DNA of 64,000 bases from Nostoc sp. LEGE 06077 (GCF_015207705.1 NZ_JADEWI010000010.1:105382-169381), one strand, 5' to 3'. Positions 49,938-59,260 are shown, numbered from the stretch's first letter. Made by a program: numbers and translations. The notes: a model not told the origin generated them from the letters alone.

Positions 49938-49968
49938 AAATATACGCCTCCATTGGAGGCGTATATTT
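49938..49968. terminator. Bidirectional terminator hairpin
   Basis: AAATATACGCCTCC - ATT - GGAGGCGTATATTT, a perfect 14-bp stem with A and T runs on both sides, between two convergent genes. Confidence 0.88.
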
Positions 49969-49983
49969 ATTTGAAAATTCAGC

Positions 49984-50637
49984 TTAAGCAGCAGGTTCCA
50001 ACAATTTAATATTCGAGAAAATAAATTCTTGAACATTCAAATGTCCGTTGACTTCGGTGCGAATTTCTCGACGATTGAGGATAAAGTATTTGCCTACTTT
50101 TTCATATTCGTCGGTGAATTCACTTCTACCACCTTTTTGTTCGCCAGTCTTAGGATCGTGGTAAACAGAATCATAAGTATGAGACAAGTAACCTTCGCCA
50201 GTTTGGTGGCTGCTGAAGGTGTTGATGGTGACGAAAACGCCATGAATTTGACGGTGAACCAGACAAACTTCGTTATTGCGGACTTTATATTTATCGCCAG
50301 AACCTTTACCACCAACTAAAATTTCTACTGCATCAGTTAAGTCGCTGTCACCATAGCTAAAGGTGTTTTCGCTGTGGGTGTCTTCAAAACTGCGGCGGAT
50401 GCGGTGAATAGCAATTTCCCAAGCTTGACCGTGGATGGCCTTTTTTACGGCTTCGTCTTCTACTTCCAGAACTTCCGCCTTGAGATCAGCATTGATGATT
50501 ACTTTACCTGTAGTAACTTTATCGTCATACTTATAGGTAACATCTGCGGTATAACCGGGGAAATTGTTATCCCATGTGTAACGGTTTTCATAAGCGGCCC
50601 GGAAAAGTTCCTGAGCAGAGAGTTTGGTAACTGTCAT
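49984..50637 (-). CDS. DUF3386 family protein
   Basis: 217 residues, soluble and beta-rich: LFRAAYENRYTWDNNFPGYTADV, YKYDDKVTTGKVIINADLKAEVLEVEDE, ILVGGKGSGDKYKVRNNEVCLVHRQIHGVFVTINTFSSHQTGEGYLSHTYD read in parts match DUF3386 of cyanobacteria. Function unknown. Monocistronic, convergent with the large kinase gene. Confidence 0.85.
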   Translation of the reverse strand: MTVTKLSAQELFRAAYENRYTWDNNFPGYTADVTYKYDDKVTTGKVIINADLKAEVLEVEDEAVKKAIHGQAWEIAIHRIRRSFEDTHSENTFSYGDSDLTDAVEILVGGKGSGDKYKVRNNEVCLVHRQIHGVFVTINTFSSHQTGEGYLSHTYDSVYHDPKTGEQKGGRSEFTDEYEKVGKYFILNRREIRTEVNGHLNVQEFIFSNIKLLEPAA

Positions 50638-50750
50638 GTGCTTCTCCTAGCTTATCCAGTGATAATAGCGTTTTATTCTTGCTGGTATTAGCATAGAGGT
50701 AATTGTTGAGTAGAGCATAGTCCCCAATGGGGTACACTTTGGGTACACTT

Positions 50751-51416
50751 ATGGCTAATTCTCTTCATGCTGTATTTGGTGCGATCGCTACTGTCCGTAA
50801 TGAGCAAGAGCTACACCTCACTCTCAAGGATAAAATTAGCGAGCATTTTGGCGTACAGCATTGGGGTATCTATCTTTTAGATGACCAAGCAGCAACAGAA
50901 ATTAATATTCCGGCTATTCCTTCTGTATGTTTAGAGGGAAACCCTGTTGGACGCTATGTAGTTGAGCGTCACGCTCCCGCCCATGAACAATTGCTATTAT
51001 CACCAGGCGACTGGAAACATTTTTGTTCTCGTTCTGACCACGAGCATGTTATGACTGGGCCAATTGTTTGTGATGGTCAGTTGATTGGTACATTACACTT
51101 AGCACGCGATCGCGGACAGCCTGCTTTTGATGGCAATGATTTAGCTGACTTGAGTGCTGTATGCTTGCATTTGTCAGCCAAACTTGCAACTTTAAGAGCT
51201 AAACCTGTAACTTCACCTTTAGTTAGTCGCCTCACACCGCGCGAGTTAGAAATCGCTGAGTTGGTGGCGCAAGGTTTAACGAATGCAGAAATTGGGGAAA
51301 AACTCTGGATTACGCAAAACTCAGTGAAGCAAGCTTTAAAGCGGATGTTTCGCAAGCTAGAAGTATCAGCACGGGCGGAGATGGTGGCGAAATTACAGGA
51401 TGTTTTGGTTTCGTAG
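50751..51416 (+). CDS. GAF-like and LuxR-type HTH transcriptional regulator
   Basis: 221 residues from ATG 50,751 (the frame is open to 50,727). N-terminal part about 5-145 resembles a degenerate GAF domain (HFGVQHWGIYLLDDQAATE, GPIVCDGQLIGTLHLARDRG). The C-terminal LuxR HTH is typical: LTPRELEIAELVAQGLTNAEIGEKLWITQNSVKQALKRMFRKL. It contains three Cys in the sensor, so redox sensing is a possibility, but I see nothing that fixes the signal. The divergent neighbour encodes DUF3386. Confidence 0.85.
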   Translation: MANSLHAVFGAIATVRNEQELHLTLKDKISEHFGVQHWGIYLLDDQAATEINIPAIPSVCLEGNPVGRYVVERHAPAHEQLLLSPGDWKHFCSRSDHEHVMTGPIVCDGQLIGTLHLARDRGQPAFDGNDLADLSAVCLHLSAKLATLRAKPVTSPLVSRLTPRELEIAELVAQGLTNAEIGEKLWITQNSVKQALKRMFRKLEVSARAEMVAKLQDVLVS

Positions 51417-51452
51417 AGAACGAAGTGCGATCGCCAATAACTAAATACTAAT

Positions 51453-51737
51453 ATGACTCGCCCTCTCATTCTTCAACCTGGTACAAGTTATACCTTTAGC
51501 AAATATTTTGAATTACCTTATGCGCCAGCCGATATTCTTGCAGAATTTGATTTTAAATATGAACGCAAGCGGCTGGACTTACCAAGATATGCAGATAAAG
51601 TTAATTGTTTAGAATTTTTGACCGGCTATTTGCAAAGAAATTTAACTTACGTTAACCCAATTAGTGAAACTGCAAGACGAGAAGTATTAATTGCTCCTAC
51701 ACTAGAATCTTCTAGCTTTAAATTCTCGCTCCCGTAA
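51453..51737 (+). CDS. Uncharacterised 94-residue protein, possibly a truncated gene
   Basis: The text (ILQPGTSYTFSKYFELPYAPADILAEFDFKYERKRLDLP is read in parts) resembles the N-terminal end of cyanobacterial hypothetical proteins that continue into a PD-(D/E)xK-like domain; after REVLIAPTL the sequence stops abruptly with SSSFKFSLP. It starts 37 bases behind the LuxR regulator and may share its transcript. Function unknown; likely a 3'-truncated gene. Confidence 0.5.
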   Translation: MTRPLILQPGTSYTFSKYFELPYAPADILAEFDFKYERKRLDLPRYADKVNCLEFLTGYLQRNLTYVNPISETARREVLIAPTLESSSFKFSLP

Positions 51738-51853
51738 ATTTTGTAATGTAAAATTTACGTTTTCTTCGTAAGGAACAAAATAGTGCCAAGGTTCAGCGCC
51801 CATTTTATATTTAATTCATATTTACAAAAATGTGAATTCGAGAAGTCTTTTTT

Positions 51854-51961
51854 GACCTCTCCCCAACCCCTCTCCGACGCGGAGAGGGGCTTAAACCACA
51901 AGCAAAAACTAGGCTTTTTAAGCCTCTCCCCTAAAAGGAGAGAGGTTTGGAGAGAGGTTTT
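51854..51961. repeat. Repeat element with CCTCTCC/GGAGAGG hairpins
   Basis: CCCCTCTCC-gacgc-GGAGAGGGG (51,867-51,889) and CCTCTCC..GGAGAGAGG (51,923-51,945) are two hairpins. GACCTCTCC at the left end and GGAGAGAGGTTTTTT at the right end are also complementary. The form is that of a small dispersed repeat common between genes in Nostocales. No ORF in 51,738-52,128. Confidence 0.6.
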
Positions 51962-52083
51962 TTCATCTGTTGAACTCATGTTAAAAAATTCTTATTGATA
52001 GTTATATCCTAGATTTTGGATGAGTCAATATATTCAATATCTAGCAACAAGCCGCTTTGCGTCTACGCACATAACAAATATAG

Positions 52084-52118
52084 AAACCACAGGTAAAAGT
52101 AACCGTAACCTGTGGTTT
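52084..52118. terminator. Hairpin after dcd
   Basis: AAACCACAGGT (52,084-52,094) pairs with ACCTGTGGTTT (52,108-52,118). It lies 10 bases after the dcd stop; no long T-run follows on the minus strand. Confidence 0.55.
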
Positions 52119-52128
52119 TAAATTTAAA

Positions 52129-52728
52129 CTATACGCGAGCTATGGTGACAATTTCTAACTGATCTTGATATTTACCCTGTCTTGTGTCGTAACTAATCGC
52201 ACAGGGTTCTCCTTCTAAAAAGAGTAGCTGCACTACTCCTTCCGAAGCATATATACGACAGTCAGCACTAGAAGAATTAGAAAATTCTAGAGTTAAATGA
52301 CCGCGCCACGCAGCTTCCGCGGGCGTTAGGTTCGCAATTATACCGCAACGTGCATACGTGCTTTTACCTATACAAACTACTGTAATATTATCTGGAACCT
52401 CTAGCTTTTCTAAAGCAACACCCAATCCATAGCTGTGAGCAGGCAAAATAAAGTAACTGCCATTGACATCTGTATGCAGTGGTGTTGACTCTAAATTGTG
52501 GGGATTAAAGTTTTTGGGGTCAACTACAGTTCCCGGTATGTGGCGAAAAATCCGAAACTCAGCCGGAGAGAGGCGAATATCGTAGCCATAGGAAGAAAGA
52601 CCGTAGCTGATAACGGGTTGAGCATCAACAGATGTCTCTTTCTGCACTTTTCGGATTAAGCTTGGCTCAAAGGGTGAAATCATCCCTTGTTGAGCCATTT
52701 CCGTAATCCATTTATCGTTCTTAATCAC
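52129..52728 (-). CDS. dcd: dCTP deaminase
   Basis: 199 residues, GTG start at 52,728 (ATTAAGAACG follows, as in other cyanobacterial Dcd). Family blocks: SSYGYDIR, GKSTYARCGI, and EAAWRGHLTLEFSNSS with the general-base Glu. Converts dCTP to dUTP for dTMP synthesis. Cytosolic trimer. Next gene on the strand is the CobO-like protein, 56 bases upstream. Confidence 0.93.
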   Translation of the reverse strand: MIKNDKWITEMAQQGMISPFEPSLIRKVQKETSVDAQPVISYGLSSYGYDIRLSPAEFRIFRHIPGTVVDPKNFNPHNLESTPLHTDVNGSYFILPAHSYGLGVALEKLEVPDNITVVCIGKSTYARCGIIANLTPAEAAWRGHLTLEFSNSSSADCRIYASEGVVQLLFLEGEPCAISYDTRQGKYQDQLEIVTIARV

Positions 52729-52784
52729 AAGTTCACAGGTAATTCCAACCGAACTACTAGAATATCGTGAACGGTGTCATTTGT

Positions 52785-53321
52785 TTAGGGGCGATGGCTG
52801 CGGCGAATTTCGGTAATTTGGTCGGCGACATCTAACAGGGATTTGGGCATTTCTGGCCCTGTGAGAATAATATCGATGTGGGGCGGACGTTTTGCCAGAA
52901 ACTCTAAAACATCAGTTTCGGGAATTAAACCAAAGTTAATGGCTAAACTTAACTCATCTAAAACTACCAGCGAATATTTGCCCTCATAGACTACATTTTG
53001 TGTATATTGCCATAATTTTTGTAAAGCTTGATTTTCGGCTTCGTCTAGATGTGGAGTATCGATACAGCGAGGTAAGTCACAGCGAATCCAGTCGAGGTTT
53101 TGTCCTAGCTGAATTGGTTTATCTTGTCCTTGGCCGATACCACCTTTGAGAAACTGTACTACTAATACTGATGTGCCTTGACCAGCAATTCTCAAGGATT
53201 GAGCCATAACGGTGGTGAAAAAGTTACGGTGAGCGCTAGTGAAAACCTGCACTAGCCCTTCTACTGGATTTGGTAAGGAAAGTATCGAATTGTTGCTGGG
53301 AGATTCTAACTGGGCGACCAT
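52785..53321 (-). CDS. CobO/BtuR-family protein lacking the P-loop
   Basis: 178 residues. The C-terminal two thirds align by eye with cob(I)yrinic acid a,c-diamide adenosyltransferase: SVLVVQFLKGG, LDWIRCDLP, YSLVVLDELSLAINFGLI, RPPHIDIILTGPEMPKSLLDVADQITEI. The normal N-terminal P-loop (GDGKGKTT) is replaced by TSAHRNFFTT, with no Gly-Lys-Thr. It therefore probably does not bind ATP in the usual way, and adenosyltransferase activity is doubtful. It may be a scaffold or corrinoid-binding relative. Confidence 0.75.
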   Translation of the reverse strand: MVAQLESPSNNSILSLPNPVEGLVQVFTSAHRNFFTTVMAQSLRIAGQGTSVLVVQFLKGGIGQGQDKPIQLGQNLDWIRCDLPRCIDTPHLDEAENQALQKLWQYTQNVVYEGKYSLVVLDELSLAINFGLIPETDVLEFLAKRPPHIDIILTGPEMPKSLLDVADQITEIRRSHRP

Positions 53322-53641
53322 AGGAAAAATTTAGAAAAGTACAAAAAATAAGGAAAGAAGTTCGGCTGAGAGTTATTGCAAATCTATCTATATGATTAAC
53401 CTGATTTTGACAAGCGTGTTTTAGGAGTAGGGAATAGGGAAAAATCATCCAAAATCTAAAATCCCATAATTCAAAATTGGTATGGGATATTGACATTTTT
53501 GTTTTTTGGATGAAACTAGTCGCAACACCATCGCCAAATTTGGAAGCAATAAATGAAAATAGCCGAGTGTGATCTCAACTCTGTGTTTGGGAAAAACAGA
53601 GTTGAATGTTGTGAATTTTACCAGATGGGGAGTGAAATTAA
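53322..53641. other. Intergenic region between divergent genes
   Basis: 320 bases, AT-rich, with A-runs and an AAAATC..GATTTT-like stretch near 53,440-53,470; no gene or strong hairpin seen. It contains the promoters of the CobO-like and adk-like genes. Confidence 0.4.
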
Positions 53642-54202
53642 GTGAGATTAGTGATTCTGGGAGGTTCAGGATCAGGTAAAAGCACTCAAGCCCAAAGGCT
53701 TGCTAGACACTTTGATATACCTCAGATTTCTACGGGTGAAATTTTACGGGAAGCGATCGCTAACTATAGCGAACTCGGTCGCCATACACAACCCTATGTA
53801 GCCAGAGGTGAGTTAGTCCCGGATGAAATGATGATTGAATTAATGCGCCTGCGACTGAAAAAGCTTGATGTCGTTGGTGGTTGGATTTTGGAAGGTTATC
53901 CCCGCACAGCCTTTCAATCAGAAGAACTAGATTTTTTATTGGATAGTTTAGGACAAAAATTAGACTGGGCAATTTATTTACAAGTACCGCAAGCCATCAT
54001 GGTGAGCCGTTCCCTAGGGCGTTCTTTACCAGATGACCAACCCGAAATCGTCCAGCGTCGTGTGGAAATTTTTTACGATCGCACTATCCCCATTTTAGAA
54101 TACTACGACCGTCGCCGCCGCCTGTTAACAATCAATGGTGATCAAGCACCTGATATGGTAGAGCAACATATCCTTAAGCTGCTTATGAGTGCTGAGTGCT
54201 GA
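53642..54202 (+). CDS. Adenylate kinase family protein
   Basis: 186 residues, GTG start at 53,642. P-loop GGSGSGKST at 7-15, ISTGEILREAI, YVARGELVPDEMM, WILEGYPRT. The loop is GGSGSGKST rather than the GPPGAGKGT of housekeeping Adk, and the LID region is short without zinc Cys. A paralogue, perhaps with a different nucleotide preference, is more likely than the main Adk. Followed by rph 81 bases downstream, likely one transcript. Confidence 0.8.
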   Translation: MRLVILGGSGSGKSTQAQRLARHFDIPQISTGEILREAIANYSELGRHTQPYVARGELVPDEMMIELMRLRLKKLDVVGGWILEGYPRTAFQSEELDFLLDSLGQKLDWAIYLQVPQAIMVSRSLGRSLPDDQPEIVQRRVEIFYDRTIPILEYYDRRRRLLTINGDQAPDMVEQHILKLLMSAEC

Positions 54203-54283
54203 GTCAAAAGATAAAATTTCCGACTTCATACTTCAACTTCACACTTCAAGCAGTATTCTAGATGAAAATGGTGAGGCAATCCA

Positions 54284-55024
54284 ATGGCATGGCAGCGTCC
54301 CGACGGCAGACAACCTTATGAACTTCGTCCTGTAAGCTTTCAGTCTGGGTTTACTCGCTTTGCGCCTGGTTCGGTGCTGGCTAAATGTGGTGATACTCAG
54401 GTACTTTGTAATGTCAGCATCAATGAGGGAGTGCCAAGATTTTTAAACGGGAGTGGTAAAGGTTGGTTAACGGCTGAGTACCGAATGTTACCCGCAGCTA
54501 CACAGCAGCGCCAAGAACGGGAATTGTTAAAGCTGTCTGGGAGGACTCAAGAAATTCAACGTTTGATTGGACGCAGCTTAAGGGCAACAATCGATTTTGC
54601 GGCGTTGGGAGAACGGACAATAACTGTGGATGCTGATGTGTTGCAAGCGGATGCAGGAACGAGAACCACAGCTATTACAGGTGGTTTTGTCGCCTTAGCG
54701 CAGGCAATTTCCCAATTATTACAGCGGGGGGTATTAGAGCGATCGCCTTTATCTGGACAAGTGGCAGCAATTTCTGTAGGTTTATTAGAAGGTGAGCCAT
54801 ATTTAGATTTAAACTACCCAGAAGACGTAGCAGCTACAGTAGATTTCAACGTCGTTATGGATCATCATCTGGGCATAATTGAAGTGCAGGGAACGGCGGA
54901 AGAAGGTAGTTTTAGCCGTACACAGTTAAATCAACTGCTTGATTGTGCCGAAAAAGGCATTCAACAATTATTAATTGCCCAACGTGAGGCTATTCCTGAT
55001 TGGGAAACTCTTTTTGAAGTGTGA
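54284..55024 (+). CDS. rph: Ribonuclease PH
   Basis: 246 residues, full length. Family text: [99 protein letters not shown]. Phosphorolytic 3'-to-5' exoribonuclease that trims tRNA precursors. Cytosolic hexamer. Confidence 0.95.
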   Translation: MAWQRPDGRQPYELRPVSFQSGFTRFAPGSVLAKCGDTQVLCNVSINEGVPRFLNGSGKGWLTAEYRMLPAATQQRQERELLKLSGRTQEIQRLIGRSLRATIDFAALGERTITVDADVLQADAGTRTTAITGGFVALAQAISQLLQRGVLERSPLSGQVAAISVGLLEGEPYLDLNYPEDVAATVDFNVVMDHHLGIIEVQGTAEEGSFSRTQLNQLLDCAEKGIQQLLIAQREAIPDWETLFEV

Positions 55025-55264
55025 AGTGTGAGAGGTTATTTATAAAGTAAATATTAAGTAGGGTGTGTTACGGCTATACAAAGATTTTGGAACTTAAGAG
55101 AGTGAAAATTAGCCGTAACGCACCATTTTTCTCTAGATACTGAAGAACCATTAATTCAAACATCTATTAAAGATATGCTGGCTATATTTATAGATAAAAA
55201 TTGGAGTTTTCAGAAAGGAAATTGAGCCTTTGAATGATATCGTGTTCGGTCTTTTTACTCAAAC

Positions 55265-55474
55265 GTTGAGGTTCAAAGGCTAAAAGGTGAGCCTTTGAGG
55301 TTGAACGTTGAGGTTCAAAGGGTAAAAGTTGAGCCTTTGAGATTAAACGTTGAGGTTCAAAGGGTGAAAGTTGAGCCTTTGAGGTTAAATGTTGAGGTTC
55401 AAAGGGTGAAAGTTGAGCCTTTGAGGTTGAACGTCGAGGTTCAAAGGGTAAAAGTTGAGCCTTTGAGGGTGAAG
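55265..55474 (+). repeat. Five tandem 42-bp repeats, each able to form a hairpin
   Basis: Units start at 55,265, 55,307, 55,349, 55,391 and 55,433; each begins GTTGAGGTTCAAAGG and includes GCCTTTGAGG, which are inverted (CAAAGG/CCTTTG). The last unit is incomplete. A 119-residue frame crosses the array but is only the repeat translated (LNVEVQRVKVEPLR). The surrounding gap 55,025-55,813 has no gene. It also holds a repeat-like GACGCTGCGCGAACGACTTCGCTCGG near 55,550, read in parts. Confidence 0.8.
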
Positions 55475-55813
55475 TGTCAGGAAATTTTGTGGAATTTTCT
55501 CACGCAGAGGCGCACACTTCGACTCCCTTCTCCTGTCAGAGACGCTGCGCGAACGACTTCGCTCGGTACAAGTTGCTCAGTAACCAGAGACGCAGAGAGG
55601 AGGGTTTTTAGTTTTTTTACAACAGCTTTGCGAAAAGTGCGGAAGACGGCATGATTTACTTAACAGTAATCAGTGAACAGTCAACAGTTATCAGCAATAT
55701 ATTTTAAAGTCCCGCATTGCTAAAAAGTGGTATTTAACCAGAGTCGAATCCCCAACTAAAACCCTGATAACTGTTCCCTGATAACTGATAACTGACCTAT
55801 ATAAGCTTGTGAG

Positions 55814-58771
55814 TTGAGTGTGAAAAAGTTATTCAGTGTGAAGAGTGCTGCGGGTATTTGTCTCGCACCTTGGATGATGGCGGGTGTGATGACAACAGGG
55901 TTAATGTTGAGTGTGTCAGTTAAAGCGATCGCCCAACAGCAAACTCCTATATACTCAGCAGAGGAGCAAGCAGCCTTAGAACAAGCCCAAGAACTTAATC
56001 AACAGGTAGGAAAGTTATACCAAGCAGGAAAATACGCTACTGCTACCCCTTTAGCAGAACGCGTCTTGGCTATCCGCGAGAAGGTGCTGGGTAAGGAACA
56101 CCCATTAGTTGCCAATAGCTTGAATAATTTGGCGGAACTGTATCGATTACAGGGAAAATATTCACAAGCAGAACCACTATATTTCCGCGCTTTGGCAATT
56201 TCTGAAAAGGTGCGGGGAAGAGAAGATCCCAATGTCGCTATTGCTTTAAATAATTTAGCTTTACTGTATCAAGAACAGGGAAAATATCAACAAGCGGAAC
56301 CATTGTATCTCCGTTCTCTGGCTATTTATCAGAAGGCACAAGGGCAAGAATCTCCTGATGTTGCCAATAGCTTGAATAACTTGGCTGAACTGTATCTATT
56401 ACAGGGAAAATATCAAGCAGCAGAACCATTGTATCTGCGATCGCTGGCTATTTATGAAAAGGTACTTGGTAAAGAACATCGTTATGTCGCTGAAAGCTTA
56501 AATAATTTAGCCTTACTCTACAAAGAACAAGGCAATTATCAACAGGCAGAAGTATTGTATCTTCGCTCTTTGGAAATTTATGCAAATGTTCTGGGTAAGG
56601 AACATCCTGATGTTGCTCAAAGCTTGAATAATTTAGCGGAACTGTATCGTGAACAAAGTAAATATCAACAAGCAGAGCAATTATATTTGCTTTCTCTAGC
56701 TATCAGAGAGAAAGTCTTAGGTAAAGAACATCCGCAGATTGCCCAAAGCTTAAATAATTTGGCTGCACTCTATCGCGCCCAAGGTAAATATCAACAAGCG
56801 GAACCATTATATCTCCGCGCTTTGGCTATTTATGAGCAGGTATTTGGTCACGAGCATCGTAATTTTGCTCAAATATTACATAACTTAGCTGAACTCTATC
56901 AAATACAAAGAAATTATCAACAAGCAGAACCATTGCACCTCCGCGCTTTAGCTATTTATGAGCAGGTACTTGGTAAAGAACATCCATTAATTGCCTTGAG
57001 TTTGAACAATTTGGCTTTACTCTACTCAGCCAAGGGTGATCATAATCGTGCGATTGATTTCTCACGTCGTGGGCTAGAAATTGAAGCAAAAAATCTCAAT
57101 TTGATTTTTGCAGTCGGCTCAGAACAAAGAAAACAGAGTTACGTGAGAACTTTTCGGGGGACAACTAACACCGCCATTTCCCTATCCCTGCAAGAAACAC
57201 CAAAAAATTCAACCGCCGCATCTCTAGCCTTAACAACTGTACTGCGGCGCAAAGGACTGGTGTTAGATGCTGTAGCTGATAGCATCCAAATACTCCGCAT
57301 TCAACTAGACAAAAACCCCGAAACTCAAAAGTTATTTACTCAATGGCTGCAAATACAACAGCAACTCTCCGCATTAGTATTTTCTGAATCAACAAAACAA
57401 ACTGCTAACCTGAAACCTCAACTAGAACAACTAGAAGCAGAAAAAGCCAAACTAGAAGCAGCTATTAGTAATAAAAGTGCTGAATTCCGTGAGCAAACGC
57501 AACCAGTAAAATTAGCCAGCATTCAAGCTAAAATCCCCAAGAATGCCGTCTTGGTAGAGATTGTGCAGTATCGGCCGTTCAATGCTAAATCGGTGAAAGA
57601 TGTCCCAACGTGGGGAAAAGCGCGTTATGCGGCGGCGGTGTTACGTTCTACTGGTAAACCCTCATGGGTTGATTTAGGTGAAGCCGCAGAGATTGATCAA
57701 TTAGCTGTTGATTTCCGGGTAGAGTTAGCTACAGGAAGGTCATTCAACAAACTCGCCCGGACTTTAGAAGAGAAATTAATCGCACCTATCCGTCCTTTAT
57801 TGGGTGATGCGCGGCATATTTTGATTTCTCCTGATGGGCAATTAACATTAATTCCCTTTGAAGCCTTAAAGGATCAGCAAGATAAATTCTTGATTCAGAG
57901 TTACGCTTTTTCTTACCTCACCAGTGGCAGAGATTTGTTACGCTTTCAAGCAAATAATAAGAATGCTTCTGCGCCTGTGGTGTTGGCAGATATTGACTAC
58001 GATAATCAAACCTCAACGGGAGGAACTGCAAAAACAACAGGTATGCGTAGTTCCCAAAACCTGCGCTCTGGTGATTTAGCTAATTTAGAATTTGAAGCTT
58101 TAACTGCTACTAAAGATGAAGCCTTAGCTATTAAAAATGTTTTACCCAAGGCAAAATTAGTCTTAGGTAAAGATGCGACAGAAACCGCAGTCAAACAAAT
58201 AAAAAGTCCAAGCATTTTACACTTGGCTACGCATGGTTTCTTCATCACTGATGTGGAACAAAACCTCAACGCATCATCAGATTTAGAGTTAACACCGAGT
58301 CAACCAAATATTTTACAAGTAGAAAATCCCTTATTGCGTTCTGGTTTAGCTCTAGCTGGTGCAAACAAACGCAATCAAGCCACCCCAGGAAATGATGATG
58401 GTGTGTTGACAGCCTTGGAAGTGGCTGGGTTAGATTTGCGTTCTAATCAGTTAGTTGTGTTGTCGGCTTGTGAAACTGGTAAGGGTGATGTGAAAGTTGG
58501 CGATGGTGTGTATGGTTTACGTCGGGCTTTGGTAATTGCTGGTTCCCAATCTCAGGTTTTGAGTTTGTGGTTGGTGGATGATGCGGCAACAAAGGATTTA
58601 ATGGTGAAGTATTATCAAAATTTGCAGACGGGGAAGGGAAGACATGAAGCTTTGCGTGCTGCACAGTTGGATTTGCTCAATAGTCAAGAATATCAGCATC
58701 CCAGATTTTGGGCAGCGTTTCTTCCTTCTGGGGATTGGACTCCGTTGAGTAATGTTGCAGGTGATAGGTGA
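55814..58771 (+). CDS. Exported TPR-CHAT protein (caspase-like protease family)
   Basis: 985 residues (983 if GTG 55,820 is used instead of TTG 55,814). A signal peptide (hydrophobic stretch about 13-41, ending KAIAQQQ) is followed by nine kinesin-light-chain-type TPRs of exactly 42 residues, typically LNNLAxLYxxQGKYxxAEPLYLR. A coiled linker (about 460-590) precedes the CHAT domain (about 640-980) with catalytic His807 (HLATHGFF) and Cys886 (LSACETGKGD). CHAT proteases are related to caspases and separase. The dyad is intact. The signal peptide suggests action outside the cytosol, unlike many bacterial CHAT proteins. No partner gene is seen. Confidence 0.9.
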   Translation: MSVKKLFSVKSAAGICLAPWMMAGVMTTGLMLSVSVKAIAQQQTPIYSAEEQAALEQAQELNQQVGKLYQAGKYATATPLAERVLAIREKVLGKEHPLVANSLNNLAELYRLQGKYSQAEPLYFRALAISEKVRGREDPNVAIALNNLALLYQEQGKYQQAEPLYLRSLAIYQKAQGQESPDVANSLNNLAELYLLQGKYQAAEPLYLRSLAIYEKVLGKEHRYVAESLNNLALLYKEQGNYQQAEVLYLRSLEIYANVLGKEHPDVAQSLNNLAELYREQSKYQQAEQLYLLSLAIREKVLGKEHPQIAQSLNNLAALYRAQGKYQQAEPLYLRALAIYEQVFGHEHRNFAQILHNLAELYQIQRNYQQAEPLHLRALAIYEQVLGKEHPLIALSLNNLALLYSAKGDHNRAIDFSRRGLEIEAKNLNLIFAVGSEQRKQSYVRTFRGTTNTAISLSLQETPKNSTAASLALTTVLRRKGLVLDAVADSIQILRIQLDKNPETQKLFTQWLQIQQQLSALVFSESTKQTANLKPQLEQLEAEKAKLEAAISNKSAEFREQTQPVKLASIQAKIPKNAVLVEIVQYRPFNAKSVKDVPTWGKARYAAAVLRSTGKPSWVDLGEAAEIDQLAVDFRVELATGRSFNKLARTLEEKLIAPIRPLLGDARHILISPDGQLTLIPFEALKDQQDKFLIQSYAFSYLTSGRDLLRFQANNKNASAPVVLADIDYDNQTSTGGTAKTTGMRSSQNLRSGDLANLEFEALTATKDEALAIKNVLPKAKLVLGKDATETAVKQIKSPSILHLATHGFFITDVEQNLNASSDLELTPSQPNILQVENPLLRSGLALAGANKRNQATPGNDDGVLTALEVAGLDLRSNQLVVLSACETGKGDVKVGDGVYGLRRALVIAGSQSQVLSLWLVDDAATKDLMVKYYQNLQTGKGRHEALRAAQLDLLNSQEYQHPRFWAAFLPSGDWTPLSNVAGDR

Positions 58772-58793
58772 CAGATGACAGTTGACAGTTGAC

Positions 58794-58835
58794 AGGTGAT
58801 AGGTGATAGGTGATAGGTGATAGGTGATAGGTGAT
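58794..58835 (+). repeat. Six tandem AGGTGAT heptamers
   Basis: Six uninterrupted copies of AGGTGAT, with related GTGACAG/GTTGACAG heptamers just before (58,758-58,793). This is a short tandemly repeated repetitive sequence of the kind typical for heterocystous cyanobacteria. Confidence 0.85.
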
Positions 58836-58839
58836 AGGT

Positions 58840-59010
58840 CAATACGGTTCAGTTAAGAAAATAAATTAATTGCTACACATAAAACAGATCTATTTTTTGG
58901 AGGGGGTTTGGGGGACGCAACCGTCACCCATTCGGGGGTTTGGGGGATTCTCCCCCAAGTCTTGGTTCTTCTGAGATCGATAAGCTGACAACCTTAACTG
59001 AACCGTATTG
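58840..59010. mobile_element. MITE-like element with perfect 18-bp terminal inverted repeats
   Basis: CAATACGGTTCAGTTAAG (58,840-58,857) and its exact complement CTTAACTGAACCGTATTG (58,993-59,010) enclose 135 bases without an ORF. GGT on both outer sides (58,837-58,839 and 59,011-59,013) may be a 3-bp target duplication. The inside has a G-rich segment GGGGGTTTGGGGGA and its C-rich partner TCTCCCCCAA. No transposase. Non-autonomous miniature element is the best reading. Confidence 0.7.
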
Positions 59011-59260
59011 GGTTATAGGTTACAACTGGCAGATCATATTTTGTACTGGTCAGTTTCTCCACCCATACACCCTTAAATCCTTCCTCCTTCGCAGTTAGTA
59101 CCACTGACTACTGACAACAGAACATGAAAGATGATAACGGTAAATGAGGTTAATTTATGGCTATTTAAATCATGATGTTAAAAGTTTCAAAAGTTAAAAA
59201 GGAGGATTGTCAGAAGTTCGGTATCGTATTGCTGGAAGCAGGCAATGTAATCATCAAGCC

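Noticed and set aside
55265..55474. CRISPR-like array
   Set aside because: The 42-bp units follow each other directly and there are no unique spacers and no cas genes.
55295..55654. 119-codon open frame made of repeated LNVEVQRVKVEPLR units
   Set aside because: It is a translation of the 42-bp DNA repeat followed by non-protein-like sequence, with no ribosome binding site. The array is better read as non-coding.
55735..55765. GAGTCGAATCCCC resembling the T-arm of a tRNA
   Set aside because: No acceptor, D or anticodon arm can be placed around it.
59207..59260. 18-codon N-terminal extension of pgl from a TTG
   Set aside because: The TTG is only about two bases behind AAGGAGG, and the family begins at the ATG at 59,261.
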